Positions 51,933 through 60,021 of a DNA stretch of 64,000 nt are shown piece by piece (the stretch's first letter is position 1; each line of letters starts with the position of its first letter). The notes below the pieces were generated by a model. That model saw only the letters and a list, made by a program, of their open reading frames with translations. It had not been told where the DNA came from and did no database searches. Origin of the DNA: a virus; the IMG/VR virus record IMGVR_UViG_3300037317_000025, positions 1 through 64,000 of that record; one strand, given 5' to 3'. A program made the position numbers and the translations under genes.

Positions 51933-53103
51933 TTACCGCTACTATGAGCTTGCAGAGCGCTATCGGCTCTATGTGGCCTCGCGTCGCATGCTGACGGTAC
52001 GCGACCTGCTGATCTTGTTTGTGTTGCTGTTCCTATTGTTGCAACACGGGAACAGTTTCCTGGCAAGTGTTCGCCCTGTGTTCGTTGGCATCCCCGCGCT
52101 GAATACGGCAAATCTGGCCGGGTTGTTCGCTGTTCCTGGGGGCGGTGTTCAGCGCGATATAACAGTCAAAGTAGACGGCGAGCCAGTCGGAACAGGAACA
52201 CCGCCAACCGCAGGCGACTACACCCTCAAGGCTGCGCCCAGCCTCACGCCGGAGCAGATCGACACCATCCTGGCCGACGCAGGCTCGCCTGCCGAGGGCA
52301 CCGGGCGCATCTGGCACGAGGAAGGAGTGAAGCGCGGCATTGACCCGGCGTTCGCCATCGCGTTCTTTATCCACGAGAGCAGCGCCGCCACGAACCCCGC
52401 TTGGGCCGGATGGAAGCCCGACGGCACCCACACGCATAATGTGGGCAATATCATCTGCGCGGGCTATCCAACCTGTTACGGACGTTTCCGTGATTATCCC
52501 TCGTGGCAGGCAGGTATTGCCGACTGGTATCGCCTGATTGATGACGAATATATTCAGGAGCGCGGCACCACCACCGTGGCGGAGATTATCCCGGTCTATG
52601 CACCTGCCTTCGAGAACGACGTTGATCTGTATGTCAAAACGGTTGAACGACTGGTCGATGGGTGGCGCGGTGGTGGTGAGCGACCTACTGGTTCGCCGCT
52701 CGGCGTTGCGCCTGTCGTGCTCACACAGGGCTACGCCGTGGGCACCCACGCGCCCGCTGCGACGTGGGGCGCAATTGACCTGGCCGTCGCGGGCGGGCCG
52801 GGTGCCACGCACGGGCAACCGATCTATGCGACCCACGCCGGAACCGTCACTATCACGCCCGATTCCTGGCCGGGTGGCAATCATGTCTGGGTGATGGGTG
52901 AAACCTACAGGACAGGCTACGCACACCTGGCGAGCTTTGTGGTGCAGGATGGGCAGGCGGTGCAGGCAGGCGCACAGATCGGCACCGTCGGCAGCACCGG
53001 CAAATCAAGCGGCCCGCACCTGGATTATCAAGTCTGGCAACGGCAGGGCGGGCAGTGGGTGAATGTCAACCCGTTGGATTATGGCGCACTGGAGGTAAGA
53101 TGA
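51925..53103 (+). CDS. Membrane-anchored cell-wall hydrolase: glucosaminidase-like and M23 domains
   Basis: 392 residues from a GTG. One membrane helix at 27-40 (DLLILFVLLFLLLQ). Residues about 135-250 resemble a lysozyme/glucosaminidase fold (DPAFAIAFFIHESSAATNPA, GYPTCYGRFRDYPSWQAGIA, WYRLIDD). Residues 270-390 form an M23-type endopeptidase domain (ATWGAIDLAVAG, YAHLASFVVQDGQAV, SGPHLDYQVWQR), with H and D ligands partly altered. Tethered on the cytoplasmic membrane, it would open the wall locally, as VirB1 or VirB1-like enzymes do in DNA transfer, or aid phage infection. Confidence 0.7.
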   Translation: MDDYRYYELAERYRLYVASRRMLTVRDLLILFVLLFLLLQHGNSFLASVRPVFVGIPALNTANLAGLFAVPGGGVQRDITVKVDGEPVGTGTPPTAGDYTLKAAPSLTPEQIDTILADAGSPAEGTGRIWHEEGVKRGIDPAFAIAFFIHESSAATNPAWAGWKPDGTHTHNVGNIICAGYPTCYGRFRDYPSWQAGIADWYRLIDDEYIQERGTTTVAEIIPVYAPAFENDVDLYVKTVERLVDGWRGGGERPTGSPLGVAPVVLTQGYAVGTHAPAATWGAIDLAVAGGPGATHGQPIYATHAGTVTITPDSWPGGNHVWVMGETYRTGYAHLASFVVQDGQAVQAGAQIGTVGSTGKSSGPHLDYQVWQRQGGQWVNVNPLDYGALEVR

Positions 53104-53900
53104 TGCAGGATTTTGAACTGGCCCGTGCCGAACAGCAGCAGTCGCGACACTACGCCCTGTTCGCGGGTACATTGGCACTGTCACTGGTGGGCTTGATCGC
53201 AATGGCGATGTCGGCCCTGCACTGGTGGCGGGTGCAATCGCACCTGACCAGCGACCCCATGATGGCAGCAACCTTCACAGCGATTATGGTGATTGCGCCG
53301 CCAGTGCTCACCGCGTTTGTCATCCCCTGGTCACCCGGCGGGATGCTACTCCAGAAGATCAACGCGCAGACCTGGGGCTTCTGGGTCATTGTGGCCTGCG
53401 CCGTGTTCCTGGTGCTCTATTCGTATGATACCCAGGTGCGCTGGTGGTCGGCACAACCCACTGTAGCCGAGGCAGGGGTCGCATGGCAGCAGGCACTTGT
53501 GGGGGTGGTTGGCTATATTATTATCCCCGCGCTGCTCTGGACACCCGTCACCTCTGGAGAACTGGTAGAACGCATTCAGCAAGATCGCCTGGTGCGCAAC
53601 CTCAAGCTGCAACTGAACGGCGAGGAAGCCATCCTGCGGGCGCGGCTCTTGCAAATCCAGCAGTACACACTTCACCAGGGAGCGCAGATGTTGGCCGAAC
53701 AGCAGCCTGACGTGCGGGTGGTGCTCAACGAACTGGTGTCGGGAATTGACGCGAATATGGCGGAGCTTGGCGGGAGTGTGCATCGCATGAGCGGCGTGAT
53801 GCTGCCGTACAAGAATATTGGCGACAATGACAGCACCCGCGCTTATCTGGACTATGTGGCCGAGGCGCTGGCGGGTCGGCGGAATCTTCTTGACCAATAG
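53100..53900 (+). CDS. Polytopic membrane protein with cytoplasmic coiled-coil tail
   Basis: 266 residues. Four helices: about 20-43 (LFAGTLALSLVGLIAMAMSA), 55-75 (AATFTAIMVIAPPVLTAFVI), 90-107 (WGFWVIVACAVFLVLYSY) and 128-148 (ALVGVVGYIIIPALLWTPV). Residues 155-255 are soluble and helical (RLLQIQQYTLHQGAQMLAEQ). In line with the ATPase two genes later it could form a membrane pore or docking platform. Confidence 0.7.
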   Translation: MMQDFELARAEQQQSRHYALFAGTLALSLVGLIAMAMSALHWWRVQSHLTSDPMMAATFTAIMVIAPPVLTAFVIPWSPGGMLLQKINAQTWGFWVIVACAVFLVLYSYDTQVRWWSAQPTVAEAGVAWQQALVGVVGYIIIPALLWTPVTSGELVERIQQDRLVRNLKLQLNGEEAILRARLLQIQQYTLHQGAQMLAEQQPDVRVVLNELVSGIDANMAELGGSVHRMSGVMLPYKNIGDNDSTRAYLDYVAEALAGRRNLLDQ

Positions 53901-53930
53901 TGGTATAATCACGAGAAACGAGGTGAATAG

Positions 53931-54401
53931 ATGACGGTTCGTTTTGCAAGCAGTGTACCAATTGATCGGCGGCGACTGGACACATTTCGGAAGCCGTTCC
54001 GTATCCTGTTCGGGGCCGTATTCCTGGGCTATACTGGCTATGCAGTGGCTTTATGGGTCCACGAGTTCACCGCGCCTGTGGTTGGTCCCGCAGTCGTGTT
54101 CTCGATACCGATAACCTACATGCTCGGTTTTTTGGCGGCACTGTTGATTATGGTGGCGGAATGGTATCTTGCCGAGTCGCGCTGGTACTGGTACGCCATC
54201 CCGTTTATCCCCGATGTCTGGTTCACCTACGATCTCACCGAGTCGTGGGTACGACTGTTTGTCGATGTTCACATGGCGGGGGAACCAGTGGGGATAATAC
54301 AGGGCGTGACAGTCGGGGTTTCGCTGCTCATTGCTGTTGTGTCGGCACGATTTGGAGAGATTTTATTATTCGGAAAACGCAGGAAGGATGGGCATCCATG
54401 A
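53931..54401 (+). CDS. Polytopic membrane protein
   Basis: 156 residues after GAGGTGAATAG. Helices at about 20-40 (ILFGAVFLGYTGYAVALWVH), 45-75 (VVFSIPITYMLGFLAALLIM), 80-95 and 125-145 (GVTVGVSLLIAVVSARFGEI), ending in a basic GKRRKDGHP. ATGA overlap with the ATPase gene. Second membrane subunit of the cassette. Confidence 0.7.
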   Translation: MTVRFASSVPIDRRRLDTFRKPFRILFGAVFLGYTGYAVALWVHEFTAPVVGPAVVFSIPITYMLGFLAALLIMVAEWYLAESRWYWYAIPFIPDVWFTYDLTESWVRLFVDVHMAGEPVGIIQGVTVGVSLLIAVVSARFGEILLFGKRRKDGHP

Positions 54402-55534
54402 CAGACCTTGAGGCATTCATCGGGGTAACGCTTTCGATCCTGGGGTTCCTGGCCCTGATCGTGGGGTATGGTCGCTTGCTTGACTGGTGGAATATCCGAC
54501 GCGGCATCGATCCCATAACCGGCGAACCCTTGCACGTACAAACACCGCCGAAGGATGTCTCGCCATCTGCTCCTGCCTCCACTCCTGTTCGTGTAACTTC
54601 GCCCACACCCACCGCGCCACCCATTGAACACATCACACCACTTGCCATTGCCCGCAGTGACAACATCCTGATTGTCGGCGGCAAGGGCAGTGGTAAGACC
54701 ACGCTCCTGCACGCGCTGTTGGCGTTGCGCGCAGGCGATCATCTGGTATTCGACCCGCACAACTACCCCGGCAAATGGCAGCATCAGGTGGTCGGTGGTG
54801 GCGGTGAGTATGAGGAGATACGCCAGTATCTTGATGAAGCGTCCCGCGAACTCAAACGCCGCCAGCAGCAACTTAACGAGGGGATAGTGACCGAAGGGCA
54901 ATTCCCGCACCTGACGCTGGTGGCCGACGAATGGCGGGCGATTGTCCAGGAGCTTGACGGAGCCGGGAAAGAGATCGCCCGGTTGCTGACGCAGGGGCGC
55001 AAATTCGGTATCGCGTTCCTCGCGGTGTCACACAACGACACCGTGGCCTCGCTGGGGGTGGCGGGCGATAAAGAAGCGACGATGGCCTCGTTCGACTGGA
55101 TCATCTACACGGGGGCGTTCGCGGCAAAACGGTGGCAACAGCGCGGGATTGACACGCCGAGCTTTACCACACCAACGGGCACCACCTCGCCGCTCTGGGT
55201 CGTGGCCCACAACACCGGCTCTGCGACTGACCACCTGCTCGATATGCGCAACCTGGACAAGTCACAACACAACGCACAGCCTCAGCAACAGGCCATTCTC
55301 CTGCCGTCGGTTGCCCTGGAATATACCGCACCTCCGCAGCCTGGCGCGCCAATCTGGACAGAGCACCACATCAAAGTAGCGCAATGGCTCGCGCAGGAGC
55401 CAGAGATCAGCAACCGTGAGATCGCCCGCCGCCTCTGGAATAGCAAAAGCGGTGGTGGTAACCTGGCAATGCAGGCGGGCGAGATTCGCCGCCAGGTCGA
55501 GGCGGCGATAACCGAACCGATCAGCCAGCCCTGA
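54398..55534 (+). CDS. FtsK/HerA/TraG-like DNA-translocase ATPase
   Basis: 378 residues. An N-terminal membrane helix (FIGVTLSILGFLALIVGYG), a Pro/Thr-rich linker, then a P-loop ATPase: Walker A GGKGSGKT (94-101), VFDPHNYPGKW, Walker B LTLVADEWR and the sensor motif FLAVSHNDT. The C-terminus has a winged-helix-like segment (EPEISNREIARRLWNSKSGG). Arrangement resembles membrane DNA pumps of conjugation and of FtsK. It may move phage-plasmid DNA to another cell or during segregation, with the wall hydrolase and membrane proteins upstream. Confidence 0.75.
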   Translation: MTDLEAFIGVTLSILGFLALIVGYGRLLDWWNIRRGIDPITGEPLHVQTPPKDVSPSAPASTPVRVTSPTPTAPPIEHITPLAIARSDNILIVGGKGSGKTTLLHALLALRAGDHLVFDPHNYPGKWQHQVVGGGGEYEEIRQYLDEASRELKRRQQQLNEGIVTEGQFPHLTLVADEWRAIVQELDGAGKEIARLLTQGRKFGIAFLAVSHNDTVASLGVAGDKEATMASFDWIIYTGAFAAKRWQQRGIDTPSFTTPTGTTSPLWVVAHNTGSATDHLLDMRNLDKSQHNAQPQQQAILLPSVALEYTAPPQPGAPIWTEHHIKVAQWLAQEPEISNREIARRLWNSKSGGGNLAMQAGEIRRQVEAAITEPISQP

Positions 55535-55538
55535 CCGC

Positions 55539-58500
55539 CTATGCCTCCGTAATCCAGGCCGTGTTTAGCTCGCCATTGGTCCCGGTGGACACATTCAGGC
55601 TCTTCTCCCAGGTCACACCATTGTCGCGTGAGTAATAGACGAAGCCAATACGTTGACCAAAATCACTGCCATCGGCTTCGCAAAGCACGGCCAGAAGGTC
55701 GTATGACCATTGCCGATCATGAGTGACAGTGAATGAGGTGATAGCGAAGTCAGTAATAGGTTTGCCCTCTGGTAGTGGCTCAGTAGGCGATTGTGCATGC
55801 AGGTTAAAGATCAACTCCGGCGTGCCCGCGCCATACTGATTGCACTGATAAACTTTGTTATCACGGCAGAGGTAGACTCGGTTGCTCTCGGCGCAGCCTG
55901 GTTGCGCCCAGACGACATCACTATAACTCGTGAACGATAAAGTATTCACGCTACCATCACTGTCAATGCGCACCCATTCGCCGTTCGGTCTTTCGTAGCT
56001 CGTACCATCACCCCTCTGCGCCAGCCAGCGCCAATCTGATGTATGAAACATCGACATAGGAACCACCGCGCTAGACGGACTCAGTGCGCCCTCGTTTATA
56101 ACCCCGTTCTCAACCGTGGAATAACTGGGGGCACCGTCTGAACCCGCATCTCGGACAATAAAACGCCCGATATTGTTTACCGTCGTGCTGTGATGCTCCT
56201 GATGTTCGATAAAACCGTGCCGCAATCGTTGGATTGTGCCTAACGCCAGATTTGTACCGTGCTCGATACCTATCTGGTTATCAGGGTTGTCGTTATATGA
56301 ACTGATGACATACTGACGTGTAGTGCCATGTTTTGTACTATGACCCAACCCTGGGTTGATCCCATTTAACGGCTGCAAGGTCGCGCCGGTCTGCGTCGTT
56401 AAAACTGGTTCAGACATGTCGATAGCATACAGCACACGATTGACGACCCATGTGCCCCATTCGCTCGTCACATAGAAACTGTCTTCGCCGCCGTCGCTAT
56501 GAGTGATGTATTGCCATGCATTGTTTTCGCTCACAAAAAGCCCGGTCTGTAGCGCTACATTCGTTGCAGTCATGAATACTCTGACAGGAGGCGCAGGCGG
56601 CATGGCAACCCATAATGCGCCGTAGCCAATTTGATAACTTTTTATTGTATCAATCTGATACATGTCACTGAGTGTCAGGAGCTTTGAGGTTAGTTCGCCA
56701 GCGATATAGATAACATCCGGCAAAAGCCCATCGCGCACCAGTCCGAACAAGCTGTTAAGTAGAGGCACGTTCAATTCGGATGCGGTAAAGATGTTGGACG
56801 CGTCGCCTGTCAGTACAAACAAGCGTTCTGGGGCACGCCTCTCCGCAACGACAAAACCAGGCGTGGTCAGCAGGGGGGTGATCTCCCCCAGTCCCGTAGG
56901 CGGCGATGCGACACCTGACCAGTCGGTTGACGCTGCTTCACTGTCATCGAAACGCGCAATATCGGCAGGAGGCAATTCGCTCGTGCCCAAAAACGTCGTC
57001 AGGTGCAGACCAAAGCCGCTGGCTAATACCCGTGCACGTACGTCAGGAGGGGCGGCAACGGTGCACGCTTGTTCCCAGGTTTGTCCTCTCGAATAGCTGT
57101 GCAGCACCCCGCCAGACGTGGCAACGCGCACATACGACGGGTTGTTGTAGCCTGTTTCAACACCCATTCCATAATTGCCGCTGCCAAGATCAATCGTCTT
57201 CCAGGTTACGCCACCATCGGTGCTATGGTAAGCCCAGATACTCCCATCGGTTACCCATATATCCTCTGGCACCCCTTCAGTCACCCAGATGACTGACCTG
57301 TCGGGAGGCACGGCGGGCAGCGTTCCAACGTATACCGGGTCGGCGTCGTAGTCCTCCCAACGAAAGACCTTGCCATCACTCCAGAATGAAAGCAATGGCC
57401 CCGTATTGTTGTAGGCTGGAACTGCAATACACCTCTCCCCGGCTCGTGTGAAGCTCTTCCATCCACTCTGATCGACCAGAATGCGCCAGCCGTTTGACCA
57501 ACACGCCGTAGACAGCACCCGCGTCCACACCTGCACGTCCGGCGCGTCGGTGGCCCTGGTGAGTGTGTCGGTGTGGGGCGGTGCGGTGTCGTCTGTCACG
57601 GTCAGGGTGATCTCTACGCCTTCCAGGGTATCCAGGACAATGGTCGTCTGGGCTGCCTGTACCACCGTGTTCAACGGCGTCGCTCCGCTCACTGACCACG
57701 CATAGCTCACAAGTTCCCCATCCGGGTCGTAACTGCTGCTGGCATCGACATATACATCGTAGATGGTCTGCGGTTGGCCGGAGATAAGCACTCGCTCTGC
57801 GACAATCAGCATAGCAAAATCGCAGATGGGTGCAAGAGTATCGAGGTAGCCGGTGATCTTGCTATCACCTATCGCGCATGTCAGGGTGCTGCGCACGCCG
57901 TCGGTGCGCACGGCGGTAATCATCGCAGGCTCGGACGCCAGCCCCAACTTGCCGACCGTCAATGCCGCCGCCAGACCGGGCAACCAGCCCATATCGGCGG
58001 GCACCTCTACCTCAACGGTGACTTCCTCGCGGCACGCTTGCTCACCGTACCACTGCGCCATCGCGTCCACCTGGGCCTGTGTCTGCCAGTATTCGCACGA
58101 CTCGGAGTCATTGATACCGACCTCGATATCCGGCGCAACCCAGGTGCTCTCCACCGCCACGCCATTCTCAACCTCGCCGCCGGTGCAGGTGAAGCGCTTG
58201 ACAATGCGCTCGCGTCCCGTTGCGACATAATCGGCCTTGTTCCAGCGATAGGCGTTGCTCGCCGTGTTGCTGATCGCAATACTCGGACTGGCGGGAGGGA
58301 TGGTACTGAAGCGCTCAATCTTGACCTGTCCACTGGCGGGCAGGCACCAGCCGACCGCGCCTACCATCGTAAGCAATGCCCGGTAGATGCTCGTCAGGCT
58401 CTCGTCTGCGGTATGGCAAATCGGCTCGATGGTGCCCACGTTGAACACCGTGCCAGGGTCGTAGATGCTGGCGATCTCAGTATCGGCAATGCCTGCCCGG

Positions 58501-58892
58501 TTAAGCACCTGTCGGATCGCCGTCGGCCAGGGCGTGTTGTCAAACAGTAACCCTTCAGCGCTGCCGCACTCCTCGCCCTCTGCCTGGTCGATGCGTGAGA
58601 GAATATCATACGCCTGCACCGTGCGATCAACGGGCGGCACGCCATAGTTGCGCTGCCCGACAATGCCCTGGTAGAACACGCCGCGCTTGCCGTTGACTTT
58701 ATACTCAACGGTGATCGGCATGCCCGCCACGTCCTGCGGCAACAGGTCACGGATGGGCGCGTCGCAGGTGCTCCGGGTGCCGTCAATTGCCACACTGCGG
58801 GCGGGTAATTCGGACAACGGGTAGCGTTGTCCGTTGACCATAGCAAACAGTTCTTTGTAGTGCCGATAGCGAACCGTCGGATCAATCTGCAT
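55539..58892 (-). CDS. Large tail-associated protein with PKD domain and BNR-like repeats
   Basis: 1117 residues. Residues 1-110 look like a tail-hub type start (MQIDPTVRYRHYKELFAMVN). About 365-445 is a PKD/Ig fold (YVDASSSYDPDGELVSYAWS, ITLTVTDDTAPPHTDTLTRA). The rest carries sialidase-type Asp-box hairpins (HSTDGGVTWKTID, RGQTWEQAC, DNGVTWEKSL), forming a beta-propeller that probably binds cell-surface glycans. Position after the tape measure and small tail genes fits the tail tip or fibre adhesin. It converges with the ATPase gene with a 4-nt gap. Confidence 0.75.
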   Translation of the reverse strand: MQIDPTVRYRHYKELFAMVNGQRYPLSELPARSVAIDGTRSTCDAPIRDLLPQDVAGMPITVEYKVNGKRGVFYQGIVGQRNYGVPPVDRTVQAYDILSRIDQAEGEECGSAEGLLFDNTPWPTAIRQVLNRAGIADTEIASIYDPGTVFNVGTIEPICHTADESLTSIYRALLTMVGAVGWCLPASGQVKIERFSTIPPASPSIAISNTASNAYRWNKADYVATGRERIVKRFTCTGGEVENGVAVESTWVAPDIEVGINDSESCEYWQTQAQVDAMAQWYGEQACREEVTVEVEVPADMGWLPGLAAALTVGKLGLASEPAMITAVRTDGVRSTLTCAIGDSKITGYLDTLAPICDFAMLIVAERVLISGQPQTIYDVYVDASSSYDPDGELVSYAWSVSGATPLNTVVQAAQTTIVLDTLEGVEITLTVTDDTAPPHTDTLTRATDAPDVQVWTRVLSTACWSNGWRILVDQSGWKSFTRAGERCIAVPAYNNTGPLLSFWSDGKVFRWEDYDADPVYVGTLPAVPPDRSVIWVTEGVPEDIWVTDGSIWAYHSTDGGVTWKTIDLGSGNYGMGVETGYNNPSYVRVATSGGVLHSYSRGQTWEQACTVAAPPDVRARVLASGFGLHLTTFLGTSELPPADIARFDDSEAASTDWSGVASPPTGLGEITPLLTTPGFVVAERRAPERLFVLTGDASNIFTASELNVPLLNSLFGLVRDGLLPDVIYIAGELTSKLLTLSDMYQIDTIKSYQIGYGALWVAMPPAPPVRVFMTATNVALQTGLFVSENNAWQYITHSDGGEDSFYVTSEWGTWVVNRVLYAIDMSEPVLTTQTGATLQPLNGINPGLGHSTKHGTTRQYVISSYNDNPDNQIGIEHGTNLALGTIQRLRHGFIEHQEHHSTTVNNIGRFIVRDAGSDGAPSYSTVENGVINEGALSPSSAVVPMSMFHTSDWRWLAQRGDGTSYERPNGEWVRIDSDGSVNTLSFTSYSDVVWAQPGCAESNRVYLCRDNKVYQCNQYGAGTPELIFNLHAQSPTEPLPEGKPITDFAITSFTVTHDRQWSYDLLAVLCEADGSDFGQRIGFVYYSRDNGVTWEKSLNVSTGTNGELNTAWITEA

Positions 58893-58894
58893 GG

Positions 58895-59251
58895 TTACAC
58901 CTTCAGAAATTCAGCCTGCACGGTATGCGTGCCGTCCATATACGCCCCGGCCTTACCCTTGAATACCATCGACCACGACCCAGAGAGGTAGTTGTCTGTG
59001 GTATTGCCAAACGTCTGCGGCGTGCCGCGCTTGCTCACCAGTGCGCCGAAGTCGGAAGCGTTCTGCGTGATGACCTCGCAGGCGAACGAGACGGGCGTGG
59101 TGCCGTGATAATGGCGTGTGACCTCGTTGCTCTCCGGGTGGTACTGATCGTCGAACTGATCCTCGCCCACTGGCACGAAGTCCAATCCATTGTCCTCGCG
59201 GCGCAACAGGCATTCCACGCCGCCGAATGTCAGAAAGCCTGGTGCGGGCAT
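58895..59251 (-). CDS. Tail protein, 118 residues
   Basis: Starts MPAPGFLTFGGVECLLRRED; beta-rich (VTRHYHGTTPVSFACEVITQ, TDNYLSGSWSMVFKGKAGAY). Located between the tail-tip gene and a 252-residue tail gene with small gaps. Probably a baseplate or tail-tube adaptor. No exact family. Confidence 0.65.
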   Translation of the reverse strand: MPAPGFLTFGGVECLLRREDNGLDFVPVGEDQFDDQYHPESNEVTRHYHGTTPVSFACEVITQNASDFGALVSKRGTPQTFGNTTDNYLSGSWSMVFKGKAGAYMDGTHTVQAEFLKV

Positions 59252-59262
59252 GATGGTTCCTC

Positions 59263-60021
59263 CTACCAGTTCGTTTCAACGAAGTCTACAGCGCCAATGC
59301 GCAACACGGCGCTACTGTCAACACTTGCGCGATGCATCGCCATTCGTAACGTTGGAGTCGTGATAGTATGGATGGCTTCAGCCATGAAAATCTCGGAACC
59401 GCTATAGTGGCTTTTGTCGTAACTTGCCATAACATGGGCGTGAGACATGGCACTCCCTGTCTTGCGCGCTGCCACGCGCAACCAGAGCGGCATCTGTAGC
59501 GGCACTGACAGATAGAACGGTTCGCCGTACACGAGTGAGCCGCCAATGGTTGCCCCGCCCAACAGATACCACTGATCCAAACGGCTATCGAACTGCAACC
59601 GCGCCTGAATTTCATTCGCGCCCGACGCCATAGCGAACGTGTAGGCCACATCAACCGTATGCCGATCTCGCCACCAGAGCGGCCCGAACTGCCAGGTGAG
59701 ACGGTAGCCGTCGGTAATGTCCGAGAAGTCAACATCAGTTGTGCGGGTGTATTCCCAGGACAGATCGGCATTCGAGCCGATATTCCAGGCTCCTGCCGAC
59801 ACATTCACATCATCACTGGCACTTGCGTCAGACCAATCGGACGGGTGTCCTGCTTCTATGCCCTCGCTGTCATAAGCACTGCCGTGATCGCTCACCTGAT
59901 AGCGCGTGCGGTCATAGAGCCGCTGGTTCGTGCGGCGCTGCGTGGCCCCGCGCCGTTTGATGCGCCATTCCATCGACTCGTTCAATTCGTCTATGAGCGG
60001 AAAAAACGGGTTGCGTGTCAC
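59263..60021 (-). CDS. Tail protein, 252 residues, probable distal tail or baseplate component
   Basis: Starts MTRNPFFPLIDELNESMEWR; after a basic segment (RRGATQRRTNQRLYDRTRYQ) the protein is a beta-sandwich with SDWSDASASDDVNVSAGAW and QARLQFDSRLDQWYLLGGAT. The carbohydrate-binding-like beta pattern and place directly after the tape measure suggest Dit or an associated adhesin. 4-nt overlap with the tape measure gene. Confidence 0.65.
   Translation of the reverse strand: MTRNPFFPLIDELNESMEWRIKRRGATQRRTNQRLYDRTRYQVSDHGSAYDSEGIEAGHPSDWSDASASDDVNVSAGAWNIGSNADLSWEYTRTTDVDFSDITDGYRLTWQFGPLWWRDRHTVDVAYTFAMASGANEIQARLQFDSRLDQWYLLGGATIGGSLVYGEPFYLSVPLQMPLWLRVAARKTGSAMSHAHVMASYDKSHYSGSEIFMAEAIHTITTPTLRMAMHRASVDSSAVLRIGAVDFVETNW

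Noticed and set aside
51925-53103. A tail-lysin or virion wall-degrading protein instead of a transfer hydrolase
   Set aside because: Not fully excluded, but it lies with ParM and an FtsK-like ATPase on the strand opposite to the tail genes, so the transfer or segregation reading is preferred.
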